Notes under the pieces: generated by a model
What the model saw: only the letters and a program-made list of their open reading frames with translations
Database searches by the model: none
Told to the model about the DNA's origin: nothing
Shown: in pieces, positions 10,354 to 23,100 of the stretch
Position numbering within the stretch: position 1 is the first letter of the stretch
Layout of the letters: the number at the start of each line of letters is the position of its first letter
Program-made: the position numbers and the translations under genes
From: Stratiolaelaps scimitus
Lineage: Eukaryota > Arthropoda > Arachnida > Mesostigmata > Laelapidae
Length of the DNA stretch: 64,000 bases
Direction: 5' to 3'
Assembly: GCA_019614645.1 (NCBI GenBank)
Contig: JABWDB010000004.1
Span: 20,026,001 to 20,090,000, forward strand

Positions 10354-11465
10354 GATCAACCCTATCAGAACGACTCGTGAGGACACTCTACGAATCCGTA
10401 GATCTTCCGAAGTGGTTGCGAAAACGAGATCACTTGATCGTTTGCTGATTCCTCTACATCACTGTGCTCCGCCCCGTATAGTGGACTTATAAGAAATAGC
10501 CATCATATGTTTGTTCCGTGGAATGCATTTGTATTCTGTGTTCCTCTCTGTTGACGTTGGGAGAATCTAAGCTGTCATTGTCTCGGCATTGCGATAGGTC
10601 AAGATTTCTGGGTGTGCCTGTCCGTGTGCGCGGATTTCTAAATTGTCTGTCTGATTTCGCCCGTTTATCCGCTCCCCCAACCTCGTCACCTGGCACTGCC
10701 GCTCCCAATCATTGAGCAACAACCGGATCGAACTCCTTGCCTTCGGAGGGGTTGGGTCCAGCAGTTGCCCAATCATTGGAAGCTATTTTGTTTGTTGCTA
10801 ATGATGACAGTTTCCCCTCCCTGATTCTGGTTATTTTCACATCAGCTAACTCCGAGCATCAGTGTGGTGCAGCCTTAACAGCAGCAGCTCTAATAAAAGA
10901 ATAGTCTTGGCCACTTGCGGGCAAAGACGATTTGCCTCGATCGAGATGGCGTCAGTCAGTTGAACGCTTTGCGCAAACCGATATGGTGCTTTGTCGGCTG
11001 ACAAGAAGACTCCCCCATGGAGTTTACTCATGGAGCACCCCGAGGGGCACCGAGAGCAGCAGAGTAGAGGCCGCTATTTCGAAACATCAAGCTGCAATCG
11101 GTTGCGCCCATCCTTACGACGTGCAGAGCTTGCCAATATCGCTTATCACACTGCACGCAACGGAAGCGAAGTCACAGCAGCAGCAGGGGCATAGACGCTG
11201 AAGATATGGGACGTCGCGCTAAAGAAAAGCAGACGCAGGCGAACGGAGTCCACGTCAAAGACCGCGAAGAGATCTCGAAGGGGACAGGACGGTGTGACAG
11301 AAAAAACTGAATAAAAGAGAAAGATGGAGAGGGGACTACAAATGTATAGCTCATGGCTTTCGCTACCAGCGCCCTATACAATGATATTTTAATGGATACG
11401 CCACTTTCGAACTCAAAAATAGCAACGAAGAGGTGCGTCGCGGCTACAAAAAGCATGAATAGCAT

Positions 11466-13580
11466 TAAAGAAAACTAGGAAATCCTTTGAATTAAGTGGC
11501 GACGAACGGTAAAGAAATATCAGCGTGATTCGGTCGTCCCTGAGGTGATCAGCTTTCACTGAAACTATAGACTAATGACAGGGAATAATACATACGTTAC
11601 TGAGATATTACATTATCAACGGACACAGTGGCCGCCGGGTGAATTAACTAATTTCTCGCACAGTGCGAACGACCTCAATTGACCACAATGCCAACGGCTT
11701 CTAATATGAACTATGTAGTCCTGCAGGAATCAGAAAGCCACTCTCTTATAAGCACTCCTGTTTGCAGAGAGATGCGACTCTGATGTATAATACGTGGACT
11801 ATCTATGGTCACATGATACCTCTTTGAAACCCTCCTTAAAAACTATCTACGAACGTTATCAAGAGCATTAATGTCATTTGACATATATATTTAAAAGTAA
11901 TACGTCACCATAGGTTCACCTCGGCTAATATATAATATAATTTGCCGTAAAATTCGGGTTCTTTTACTATAAAACAACGGAAAGTGATGCCGCACGGTTG
12001 ATTTGTCGACAGTACCATGCTGTAACGTGCTCGGAGAAGTCAAGTTGAGGTAGAGTCAATAATTAATCACAGGCTTTCTATGCAAGGAGCTGCGAAACAA
12101 GATAGGCAATGTCTAGAGCAACGAGCACAGTTACTCTCTGATCCGATCTCTTAACAACAAAGCGGGTTGTTCCCAGTTAATCATTCAGCGTTCTAAATAA
12201 CAGCGGCCGAAGTCCGTCAGAAGTAAGGCAGCATTTTACTTTGACAGACTTAATATGCTCACTAATGTCTCAGAACAGATTTGCCTCAAAACGGCACCAA
12301 CGAAGGTCAACGTGTCCTGAACGCCGTGACGATCCATTTTTCTTCTGTTAGCGTAACGATAGAATGGATCCGCGGTTGGTAAACTCAGCTGCGATGCCTC
12401 TTAGAGAAGAAGCTGGCTCGTGGCATTACGAAACCCAGCAGCGCTCTGATCGCATTTGAGTTTTCATCCATTAGCATTTCTAGTTTGTGGACCTATTTGG
12501 CAAAAGTTGCAGACACTGATGATGCACACATCTTCAAGGAAACAGATCGATTAGGGCGGACAATGTAATCTAGAATGGAGTCGTGCATTGCCTTAATGCC
12601 GATCTGATACGAATTAAAAAGAAGGAACCCGCAATCCTAGATTTGCACGCATGGCGACCCGAGGGGCGACGGCCAGAGCGGGGGTTGCGAAAATGAACAA
12701 TAAATATAGAACGGTACGCGCAAAGGAGCATCACAAATACACACGTTAGTAAGTCTGTTCAGGTCACAGGTTAAGAGGAGATTCATTAGAGATTGACTCC
12801 ATATCATTGAGTGTCTTAATATATCCAATAATACAATAGAGAATAACTTGCCGCCCCTGTTCACCCATTCACTAACTGGACTAGTCCCTTCAATATGGTG
12901 AAGTTAGCAAATAGTTGTTGGGTGGGGCCGTCAAAGATGCGGGTAGTGTCTCTGTCTGGCAGTGGACGATTGAAATGTATCAGAAAGAACACTGGGCAAA
13001 TCATGATCACAGAGCTCAGGCAGGGTGTCACAAATCGGCCCATTGCACGAGATTTCTAATTAAGATGCATACATACCCGCTTTGCGTCACTCTCTGTTCT
13101 TTTGGGATAAAGCCGTATACTTATCGTCGGGGTATGGATATCTATCAGTAGTTGCAGGAGATGGCTATGTTTCAGCTAAACTAATAATTGGTAGGGGTGA
13201 GGATGCATAATCGACTAGTGATCAGGAGTTGAAATATAAACGAGACAGATGCTGCCTTATAGCGACGTGACCCTCATGTTGATAGTGACCGCTTGGCCGC
13301 CGCTTGGGCTAACCCGTGCTTTGGCTCCTTGATATGTGAATCTGTGGAATACACAGCTTGGTGTCCCGTGCGAGGGGGTGTCACCTCCTGATTATTTACA
13401 CAGCATGTTAGAACACTTGATGGGATGAGGTGCTTCTTCAGCAGTGACGACTCAGGAGGAGGGAGTAGATGAGGCCTTGGGACAGATGAGAGCTACCCAC
13501 GCCACGGGTACTAGATGACACAGTGGCGAAGCGAAGGAGGCAATGGTTTGAGGAAGTTGCGGGGACAAGCCACTGTTGTC
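11466..13580. other. Spacer, nothing supported
   Basis: About 2.1 kb with almost no open frame longer than 60 codons on either strand. Composition is close to even. No repeats or RNA genes are seen. This is one of the emptiest parts of the window. Confidence 0.6.
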
Positions 13581-14338
13581 GACGCTCACGTAGTGTACCT
13601 CGAGGATAGGATGACGCTCGAGTTAGGGTTACGATGAACGTTACGCCGCGACGAGGACTGTCGTTGTGATGATGAACGGCAGTAACGGCAGACAGAGAAC
13701 GAGGTTCTTTCCCTACAAACGTATATGTCCGAGTTTGTGATTTTCTGAAGACGGAAACCCAGTTGACGCTCGTTAAAATTCAAGCCATCACGAGACGAAG
13801 GAGCTCTTAGGAACAGATTGTAGTGATTGGTCTTCCGAAGGATAAAATCAATGGCGCAGTTACTCTCAGCGGCTACATCGCTTTAGTCCCTGTACGCCTT
13901 TGTCAGTGCCGAATTTTACCAAAACACGCGCCCTGTGTCACAAGCTTGTCGTGGAAATTTCGCGGGTTTTTGGTGTGTGCCAGATCAACTCAGACGGCGA
14001 GGAGAATTACTTAAATGGATGCGTCCAATTTGTTGTTTCGGTTCGTTGGCTCTTGCTGTGTCGATACCCTTCAACAGTCTGTTGATCTCCCATTAGTGGG
14101 ACAACAGGTGATTCCGCATCTCTCCTTCAATCTAGCGTATCGTGCTTTTTAATTTTATCCGCTAAAGAAGATTGTATAAATAATAGATTCGGCCATAGGT
14201 TGTAATGCTTGTAAGGTTTGTGTTTCTGTAGCCAATCGACTTCCAGCAACTCCAGTAATCTTCTACCTTCTGCGTCTAGCACTCTCCCATGACATTATTG
14301 AGCTTTACCGCGTTGTGTCTGAGACAGGCGGGGCCCGC

Positions 14339-14354
14339 GGGGGGGGGGGGGGGG
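14339..14354 (+). repeat. G16 homopolymer
   Basis: About 16 consecutive G, preceded by GGGGCCCGCG. A run this long can form G-quadruplex structures and is difficult to sequence, so its exact length is uncertain. Confidence 0.85.
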
Positions 14355-14789
14355 AGGGCATTGCGCAGAAAAGCCTAGCCTGGTCTAAATAAAGGTCTTT
14401 TCAGCGGACTTATTTTCCGCGCCATAACCCCTTACCGCAGAGCTTTCGCTGACAGCATTTGCTCATCGGCCTTCGTCCACACCGCAGGTATTATAGCTAC
14501 CTACCGTTTGCAGATGTGCTTTGCTAGAGCCTATAGGAAGTTTGTAGCGAGCCGTACTTTATCCTAAGCTATGGCTACACACATACATTTGTTCGAGAGA
14601 GAGAGGATGGAGGGGGGAGAGCTATCCTGTAGTCCGTGCTGGTCTTTTCGTCGTAAGCCGTGCGCCGATTCAGTGGTTCTACGATAGGTCAGAGCACATC
14701 GCTGAGGGTTCATCGCAGCCCTAAGCCATCCTAACGTTCTCCTCGACGAGTTCGTGGTACTAGCTGAACGCGAGGGCCAACTCACTCTG

Positions 14790-15600
14790 TGCTAACCTTC
14801 AAAATCTACTAATTCGTTTTCAGCTCGCGCCGTCAAAATTCCTTCGAGATGAACTCGCTGCACGTACGCACGTTGTCAGTGAACGCTAAAATCATAGGCA
14901 GGTACCTTTAATCTGTATCGTCATGAGATCCATAGACGTATATGAGGTCCTTGTGGAATGGTAAAGCAGCTTCCTATTTTCGGACAGCCCTCAGATTTAA
15001 TTCGGCACCCTTCGGTTACATTTAAGTACCACTACCGCCTATATAAAACAGTCGGTTTTCCACCATTGTTCGAGCCATAACGCATCCTGCCGATGCACCT
15101 CCGTGGACGGTAAAGTTATCCCTCGATCTATTTGCCGAGGTTATAGATGCCACAATCGCGACCTTCGCCATTCTCATTTTATCACTTTTGCTTGCTCTAA
15201 TCCGTAGATGACAAAGTAGACCATTTAGTGCCTTCTGGTCTCGGCGTTTGTTGTTACCACAGAATATATATTATCCTGCTTCTTCATTTACCGTGGTCGA
15301 AGCAATGCTGGGACCATTCCAGGTGGGATTTAGCCTCTTTATGATGAAACGAGGAGCTGCGCGATCATTCTTATTTCACCTTTGCTATGCGCTTGATGGT
15401 GTGTGATCTTACGAGCGAGCATGTTATTATTTCTGCCTACAAATACAAAGAGTCAAGTATCAAGTACAATGCGGCTTAACTGCATCCATTATAATTATCT
15501 GTCGTGTATGTCAAAATCATACCAATCATTGTCTCATTCTCATTCGAAACATGGTTTAAACGCATCATGTAAAATACGTGCTTCCGTCCGTATGATGACT
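14790..15600. other. Spacer, nothing supported
   Basis: AT-leaning sequence with only one short open frame (15403-15609). No repeat or splice pattern stands out. Confidence 0.5.
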
Positions 15601-16892
15601 TGTGAATGACGTGTTCGTTTACAAGTCATTATGTCGGGAAAGAATTGTTTACTTGCCACAGCAAAAATACTGACGAACGATCAGCGGTAGCCACGTTCAA
15701 TCGAACCCGCCCTGAAGTCTGTTCACCGGCGACATGTCGCTGTGACATGTTTGACAGGTTGACAGGCCCAGGCTTCAATGTGGCGAAGCCATCACGTTGT
15801 CATGCGTCGTATGCACAATCGTACCCCCCCAGCCTTGCATATCGTGCAGTCAGCTTGCGCTGTATGCAGTATATACATCGTAGTACTCGGTTATATGTGT
15901 ACACGCGGTGGTTGCATGTCGTCGCCGCGGTTTTCCGACAATGTCCCTGTTGGTTCACATCGAGAGCTGCGCTAACGTCACCGACATCCACCGGAGAGCC
16001 GTTGGCCCAGACTCTTCACCTCACCGGTTGGCGTTAGAAGACAGGAGGTACTCATTGAGTTCGACCCGCCACCATCGCCGAAGGCCACCACAGATAACTA
16101 AAGATTGCTTCGGCCGGCATCTAACAGATCTCCTGGGAGCCGGGCCGTACAGTCGAGCCCACAAGCGACCACTGCCTCTGCTCAAGGAATGCGGGAAGGT
16201 TCCCGGGTAGGCAAAAACCAATCCCAGTTCCGTCCTTGCCACGATGGCAGCGACGATATAAAGCATTAGACGACGGTTGGATGGTTTTACGGGGCAGATA
16301 GATTGCCGCACTGCGGCCGTTGAGAGGCAAAGCGAGCGGAATATTATGAATGTAAATACTGGCTATGTCGCCTCGGCTGTGAGCCAACCATCAGCACGCG
16401 TCTCGCATCAAACCAGTGCGTTGTATGACCAGTTAGCGTTTAGCATTGCTGATCAGTCAAAACACGTAGGCGCATCGAGGCAGGTGGAAAAAAGCTTGCT
16501 GCGAAGGTTACTCTCGGATAGCTGCTGAGTTATCATCATGAATTTAAGGGAAATATTAGTGTACACATAGCTGCATATATGGTTAGAAAAAAAAAGGACA
16601 TATTTATGTATCTTGCTATTATACTCGCATGCTTCTGCGTATACTATTGTGTACATTTTGTCACATTGTTTCGGCCAGCTTTTATTTATATGTATCCAGT
16701 TAGATGGACATACTACGGTTGTCCATCGGGGGTAATATTATTAGTGCTTTCTACCCGGCCGTATCGCATATTTGAACCATTTCCGCCGCAAGACCATTAT
16801 TTATCTGCCATTATTGAATACTTCGATAGGTGCATTGTATCTCATGTATGTGTGAATTGTACAAATTGAACAATAATTAATAATATAATTGA

Positions 16893-16909
16893 ATATATAT
16901 ATATATATA
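16893..16909 (+). repeat. (AT)8 microsatellite in AT-rich spacer
   Basis: Short AT run inside an AT-rich stretch (about 16530-17000). Confidence 0.85.
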
Positions 16910-17252
16910 ATTGACGTATCCGAATAAGTGACAGATTTCGATTTCAACAAATGATGCCAACTCATGAGTCGTGAATATATAAGACTCAAATCGTCGAATA
17001 TTTGAAGCCGTCATCTGTACTGGCTTGCGACATTTTTCTGATGAAAGTCAATCAACCAATCATGTGAGAGAACAAAGGCAGAAGTGAAATTTTAGTATAC
17101 AGTTTCTGACCCTGAAGGTCACGAAAGCGTGGCATAGCGAATTTATTCGAGACATACGCCTCAACCCACGCCTTCTTACCTGGCCGTCCTTACCGAGTCT
17201 GTCTTTTCCCAGTTATCTCTCGATTTTCTTTAGTGCTATGTCTCGCTCTGCG

Positions 17253-17273
17253 CCTCTCTCTCTCTCTCTCTCT
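17253..17273 (+). repeat. (CT)10 microsatellite
   Basis: Pure CT run at the upstream edge of a GC-rich island. On the plus strand it could act as a polypyrimidine tract, but no AG acceptor follows closely. Confidence 0.9.
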
Positions 17274-17399
17274 TCGCCGCTCTACCAAGCATGCCTTTCG
17301 TCTCCGAGTGTACAATTACAGTTTCGGAGTGGCTAACCCAGCGTAGTGCTCGTCAAGGCAGAGACTTTAGGTCTGAACGCAGGATAGAACGCGAGGCCT

Positions 17400-18480
17400 T
17401 CTGTGGGAGGTTCAGATGAAACGCCGGCAGCTCAAGTAGCAGCCGCCACACAGCGGACATAGTAGTTGGAAACTGACAAAGTGTTGGACAGACCACGACG
17501 ATGAGGAGCTACTTTTACAGCGGGAGTAGTAGCAGCAACATCTTGCTGCACTCACTCGGTGTCAGCCTATCGGCAAGGAGGCCGAAGTTCCTTCTATTAG
17601 GAAGAGGATAGCTCGAGTGGTTGGTTGGCGCCGCTGCCATCGCTGAGTCGAACTAGACTCGATAGTGGCGGCAGTCCACGGGTGAGGGACGCCATCTTGG
17701 GAACGAAGTGGGATAGGGAATAGGCAGCAGAACGAATCGACCACGGATCATCAATTACAACTGAAAACACTCACAGAGGGCAGGCGCAGGAGTCCCCGCG
17801 TCAGTCCTGCCGGAAGGTGCCCGAGCCATTCGTTTCTTCTTCCGCAAAATGAACTTACGAATGCGCGAGCACCGAACAGACACCGGCCGAGGTAGCCGCA
17901 GCGGTCCGCAAAGTCTGCGGTGACTAGAACTGCACAGTGGAGCCAGAAACGGCTCACGATCCCACAACAGCACGTACTTTCCACTCGTTTACGTAGCAGA
18001 AACACGGTAGCGGGAGTTGGTAGATTGACGAAGATGGACACCGCAAACGCTCGAGAAAAACTAAGTTGTACTACCCAGCCAAAAAAGGGAGTGGCCAAGA
18101 AAGCCACAATATCCAAGTGTATGATTGGGCTAACGCGAAAGAAATAACGCCTCCTCGAAGCGTGCACACACACATACTCCGTTAAATGAAGGATTCGGGT
18201 GGCGAGCGAGCCGAACGTCTGTTTGAGAGCTACGCGAGGCGCGCTGGGTAGGGTGGGAGTCGGGAATTTGATCGCATAAATCAGATCACTCAGGGAAACC
18301 TGCGAATCGGAACAGAAATAGAGAGAAATCGCAAAGAATGACGCTGAAACTGCCAGTGAAAGAAAGCCCACTTACGGATATGCTCTTTCTTGCCTGCTAT
18401 GATTACCGATTCGGCGAAAGCGAGACCATAAGGGCTATTCTACGTTTTCGATCAGGAACCACACGATACCTGGGGTAGCG
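17400..18480. other. GC-rich island with long minus-strand open frame
   Basis: The minus strand is open for 206 codons (17751-18371), rich in Phe, Cys and Arg. Such composition is more typical of non-coding sequence. Inside it, a strong minus-strand acceptor (CTGTTCCGATTCGCAG) precedes SLSDLIYAIKFPTPTL. A second minus acceptor (CCCACTTCGTTCCCAAG) near 17698 precedes an ATGGCG. These could mark exons, but no family is recognisable. Confidence 0.3.
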
Positions 18481-18497
18481 GCGGCGGCGGCGGCAGC
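18478..18497 (+). repeat. (GCG)6 triplet repeat
   Basis: Short GCG/GGC triplet run ending in GGCAGCG. Confidence 0.85.
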
Positions 18498-18595
18498 GAA
18501 TGTAAAGGGTGGTGAAGTCGGGCGCTGGGGGTCGTAGCCAATGCGTTGCACCGAACGTAGACCGAGTGGAGACCTCTATCTAGGCGAGACGATGA

Positions 18596-18612
18596 TGTTG
18601 TTGTTGTTGTTC
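18596..18612 (+). repeat. (GTT)5 triplet repeat
   Basis: Five GTT units. The minus strand reads AAC, or CAA in another frame. Confidence 0.85.
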
Positions 18613-18706
18613 TTGAGGATTTCCTCGATCAGTAGCGTCGGCAGACCGGCTCCCACAGCATCGGGTCGAGTGGCAGAGAAAAAAGAAGCGCAGATCCGGA
18701 GCTTAC

Positions 18707-18921
18707 CAAGCGAACTGAGCTGGGGTAGGGTATAGCACGGGGAATAGTTGGTCCGGCGTTAGCGGCGACTGCAGCGATGGGTCCGAAGCCAGCGGCCGAC
18801 GAGCCTTCTTCAGCAGGGTGGAAGGACGATCGAAGCAAGAGACGAAGATTCGAGAGATCGGAAGCGGATTTAGGGAGATCGGAAAAGCCAAAACAAATAA
18901 GCGGCTTTCTGCGAGCCGCAT
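18707..18921 (-). CDS. Candidate first coding exon ending at TTG|GTAAGC
   Basis: On the minus strand an ATG at 18921 opens a frame that stays open to a strong donor, TTG|GTAAGC, at 18707/18706 (215 nt, phase 2). The second half has clearly protein-like codon choice and sequence (LLKKARRPLASDPSLQ, then PLTPDQLFPVLYPTPAQF). A second minus frame is also open to the same donor, and the plus strand has a competing open frame from ATG 18777. No family is recognised. The donor and the second half are the best evidence. Confidence 0.25.
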
Positions 18922-18929
18922 CCCTCCTT

Positions 18930-18972
18930 CTATCTATCTATCTCCCTCTCGCTCAAGCACACACACACACAG
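18930..18972 (+). repeat. (TCTA)4 and (CA)7 microsatellites
   Basis: A tetranucleotide TCTA run is followed after about 15 bases by a CA run. Further CT-rich sequence follows to about 19022. Confidence 0.85.
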
Positions 18973-19524
18973 AGACCGACACAGGTCCCACCTCTTCCCC
19001 GTCAAGCTCTCTCTCTCTTCACAGGGTAAGGTCAGAAGCGTTCGGTCATTGAGCACTCGGCAAGTTCAAGCCTCGACTCCACCGAATCGATGGGCGACAT
19101 GAACGCCGCACCAGTGCGTTGCTGTGACTGTAGTCGAAGATGACATTGTGCGTGTCGTGTTTATATGACAGCGTGTACTACTTACACTGGGAACAGTGTA
19201 TCACTTTGTCTATCGGTGAGATTATATCCCCCCAGAGGCTTTCAAGGCGACTGCGTTGCTCTGTGTTGCTTTTCAATGCCGACCACGGCGTGGCTTGGCT
19301 GTTGTTCTTGGGTAGGCTGGGAGAGACAGATAAAGGGGGAGTGGGCGATTTGCAAACGGGCGTTGTTTGTTGATGCTTGCGAATATAACAAGAGAGAATT
19401 CGTAATTTGGCGCTGGATCTCAGGATACTGCGCGTATGAACCATTGTCGACATGTTGTATACTTTAATGAACTTGATAATTACAGAAATTGTTGATGTAA
19501 ACATGGCTGAGTATTTGAGCAAGC

Positions 19525-20099
19525 CCCAACACAGCAGGCATTGTCATTAAGTTAATTTTTTTTTGAATAGTACAAATGCAATTAATTTCTCACAGTAATT
19601 AGCACTGACATTATAGCAAGTGGAGTTTGGACCAGTTGTTTCTTGGGATACTTTCAGCTGTGCCTATTGATTTGCTAGATCTAGCGTATCTATAAGATGC
19701 TGGCGATTACTATACTACGCCCATACAACATACGTACGACCTTTGTTTTACACATAGTCACATGGGAGGCTGCTCTATTCAGTAAATAAGTGTGTCGGAT
19801 TGAATATAGTGATACATTTGAAAGCCACGGTAGCCGCATAAACGGGCGCCAATTTTTACAGATAGGAAACCGTCATGCGCGACTGTTCTTGATTTCGACA
19901 GACTCGCTTGCCCTCGAAGAGGTGCTTACTGGAAATTGATGATGAAAACATCTTCTGCAAGCTGCCATAATGAAAAATTGGAAAACGAATAGACGTTGTG
20001 GAACTATCTATCTGTGGAATCCGATGTCTTCCACCGAATTCACAGGATACATCCCTAGAAGATGACTTAGTATAATTTGAAAGTCCACCTCGTATTACG

Positions 20100-20100
<1 letters not shown>
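19525..20100. other. AT-rich spacer
   Basis: No open frame of note. Nothing supported. Confidence 0.5.

Positions 20101-20129
<29 letters not shown>
20100..20129 (+). repeat. (AT)14 microsatellite
   Basis: About 14 pure AT units. Confidence 0.92.
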
Positions 20130-20131
<2 letters not shown>

Positions 20132-20345
20132 AGCAAGAAACTATCTAAATAAACCTTGTAGACAGATTTACCTCGTAGTTGCACGCACATGCTGCAGAGT
20201 TCAAAACTGTTCTTCCTGTCGCACCAACCACATCGATGCATCCCTCCATTTCCCATACCCCACTGTCAGTGGCATCACCAGAGCTTCAGAGCAGCGTACA
20301 GTACACAGTATCACCGCAGACAGGAACCCCGGCGTGACACAAGCT

Positions 20346-20624
20346 TTAGGCGAAGTATGAGTCGATGACAGGCGCGTTTTCAAAAGTTATCGCGTGTGTG
20401 TTTGTCGGCTGAGCACTCGGCAGAGTCGCCCTGGGAATTTTTCTCAGGAAAATGGCTGCGCGAACAGAGCGGACCCCGGAAGTGTCCTTCCCCTTTAGGG
20501 CGTCGCCATCACCCACAGTGTTCCCGTCATCTCTTATAGACAAGCCCTCCGCTAGCGGGCGGAGGCCACGAAAATTCGCCGGTGGCCTCAGGCAAGGGTA
20601 CCAGCGTCCTCCTTGTCGTTCCAT
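20346..20624 (-). CDS. Candidate 92-residue open frame, unknown protein
   Basis: An ATG at 20624 (G at +4) opens 92 codons to TAA. The composition is balanced, with no homopolymers (YPCLRPPANFRGLRPLAEG near the start, HAITFENAPVIDSYFA at the end). The opposite strand has no comparable frame. It could be an exon or a chance frame in a GC-rich patch. A short inverted repeat (CCGCTAGCGGGCGG region) lies inside. No family is recognised. Confidence 0.2.
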   Translation of the reverse strand: MERQGGRWYPCLRPPANFRGLRPLAEGLSIRDDGNTVGDGDALKGKDTSGVRSVRAAIFLRKIPRATLPSAQPTNTHAITFENAPVIDSYFA

Positions 20625-20744
20625 CCGTTAATCATAGCTGAACGAACAGAGAACGGGCGCGGGGACCGGACTCCATTGCTGTGCGCCTCCATCTCAACTC
20701 ATCATCCACACATTGCCCAGTATACAGTGACGTTCTGAGGCATC

Positions 20745-20780
20745 CCCCCCACACAAACACACGCACACACACAAACACGC
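20745..20780 (+). repeat. CA-rich interrupted tract
   Basis: C6 run followed by interrupted CA/CAAA units. Low complexity. Confidence 0.8.
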
Positions 20781-21418
20781 CTGCACACCGGAACTCCAGT
20801 CCGCTTGCTCGCTTTACCACCAAGCCTCTTATGTGACAGTGGGGCGACAAAGTTGTTGCAAGGTGCTGGACCCCGCCATTCCCGGCCGGGCCAGACTCGA
20901 CTCAGCTAGCACACGTCGGTACAACAAAATCCCGCCAAATGGACCATTCTGGCTTTGCGACAGGCAAAGGACACGGGGCCAGGGGCCAGGGGCCACAAGG
21001 GAAAAGCAGGGGAAACCGAATAATGCTGCAGTTCAGTTGGTCTCTCTGTGCCATGTATTGGGAATGGGCATAGACTTTATAAAAAAGGGCCTTCCTGGTC
21101 GTGGTACTCTGTCTGGCCTCTCTGTTGTGAATATTATCATATTTACATATAACGCATTGGTTCGGGCGTATGACAAAAAGGAGCGAATGTAGAGTACATG
21201 GAAAATAGGCGCCAACGTTGTATTTGACGTATCGCACCCAGCACATGCTTCTGCTAAATTTGGGAGAGTTAGCAGCGTATATCGATTCAATAGCATGCAC
21301 GATAGTTGACGTTCAGTCGTGTTGGCAATTGTTATAGATTATTTTAGGCATAGTTCATCGCGTGGTACACAACGTACCTCTAAAAAAAGAGTTCGTGCAA
21401 AGGGGTGGTTAATAATGC

Positions 21419-21436
21419 ATATATATATATATATAT
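21419..21436 (+). repeat. (AT)9 microsatellite
   Basis: Pure AT run, followed by a GA-rich stretch (AAGAGAGAAAGAGACCGAGA). Confidence 0.9.
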
Positions 21437-21514
21437 TAAGAGAGAAAGAGACCGAGAAGGGATAGGAATGCTTCCAGCCGTCGTTTTGCTATATAATTTC
21501 CCCGCACTCTCCAG

Positions 21515-21810
21515 TCTTGGACTTAATGACCTACATTGTGCTGGTTATTACGACAACCTTAACGTTATTTGCCGCAATCTTCCCCCCCGCTGCAAACAGA
21601 TATTGTGGTCACTATCCATATTACATAGCGAACGTCTCCATGAATGTGCTAACGGCGAAGCCATTGCGGTGGCTACATCGACTACCGTCGTATGCGAACC
21701 TCCCTCCATTTGGCTATGTCGGGCCGGCCGTAAAATTCACGCACGAATCAGCCTCTTTTCATAGAGCCCCATACATTGTCTGCCGACCATACAGTTGGCT
21801 GGCAAGCTAA
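21515..21810 (+). CDS. Candidate terminal exon with membrane segment
   Basis: The acceptor ATAATTTCCCCGCACTCTCCAG ends at 21514 and has a long pyrimidine tract. The frame after it (phase 2) is open for 97 codons to TAA at 21808. It starts with a hydrophobic segment (MTYIVLVITTTLTLFAAIF) that could span a membrane. A Tyr/Pro-rich part follows (YCGHYPYYIANVSMNV, then PPFGYVGPAVKF). Only one other plus frame is open here. No family is recognised. It may be the last exon of a membrane protein or a chance frame. Confidence 0.22.
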
Positions 21811-22199
21811 CCCGCCAATCCACTGTGCTTCACATAATAACTACGATGATGTGGCATCCATCCGTGATATATCGGCCAACGTGGGTAGACGACCCGTTGG
21901 AATCGAGCCGTGTAGTCTAGTGTCTTCATCAATAGTTTCACTACGAAGCCTAGTTTCAATAGTATTAGTCTCAGATCGACCCGTATACTTTGAAACAGCC
22001 GCAGCCGTCCATAAGTTATATTTATAATGATAATTATGTCGTTGCCAGAAGAAGTCGCAGCGACATATGTTGTGTTGGTTAGCGATGATGATATAATTAG
22101 CAGAAGTGAATCGGTTGCCGGATTGAGCTGAATAACTGCAGTGGAAATCCTTGCGGAGTGGCATTGCGCAGGCAATTTGGGTACAACCCATTAGTTTCG

Positions 22200-23100
22200 G
22201 GCAGCGATAGATTTACGAAAGAGGAAGAGAGCTATTGGTTTGAGATAGCTCCATACTATCATGTGCAAATGTATAATTTTTTTTGACTCCAGCGAAGTTT
22301 CGGAATAATACAATTACAATTCGCCAAAATCTTGGTTTGGCCTGATGTCGTCCTGCATTGCTCGTTCATTAATATAATCAGAAAGTGAAGGACAAGTAAT
22401 TTTCATTGTGGTTTGTTGCTCGACTTAGTGCCGGATCAAATCAAGTGTGCCTGATCCCATTTTATTCATTTGTGCAATGCTCTTTTTCAGATAAAAATTG
22501 AGCAGTTTGTCGAGTCGGAGTAGTCTAGCACTGTCCGCTTACACATCAATTTTTTTGCGGACGACCAAAAAAGAAGATTCGATTCATTCGATTAATTTTT
22601 CCTCTCGTTCAATTGGAGTTATATACTTTTGCTAGTCAGTGTGCCACAAATAGCAATCTTCTAGATTGGCGAAAAATTGCATATGCTGGGTCTTAGCCTT
22701 TTTTAGTAGTTGACGGGAGCACCCGAATCTGGGTTAACCCTAACAAATATCAAAGGCTCTTAGCTCATGTCTCTTCTGATTGACTGGAACTCTGAGCACC
22801 CTTTGCCATTTTTATGTAGACTGACTTTCCATAGCTGTTACTTACGGCTGGCCTCGCTGTCATTGTGTTTTTATACAAACCGAAGGGTTTTTAGCTTATA
22901 ATTAAGCCCGGTTCAAAGTTGCGTTGCAAACTTTAGCACATATCTCGTCATGGATATTCAGTATGGGTAGAGCTTTTTCAACAAAAATAGCCTATTTCTT
23001 ATTTTCCGAAAGACCCTTGTCTCAGTTAGGATTCCAGAATACATCCTACTGTGATCAGGCAACCAGGCTTCCGAATGCGTGATTTTCAAATGAATCACTT
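22200..23100. other. AT-rich spacer, nothing supported
   Basis: About 900 bases with no open frame of 60 codons on either strand and several T and A runs. No RNA gene pattern is seen. Confidence 0.6.

Noticed and set aside
10487..10776. Two overlapping minus frames rich in charged residues
   Set aside because: The minus strand is purine-rich here, which gives charged, protein-like translations in every frame without selection.
17751..18371. 206-codon minus-strand frame
   Set aside because: Phe/Cys/Arg-heavy composition and several overlapping frames suggest chance in GC-rich DNA. No domain is seen.
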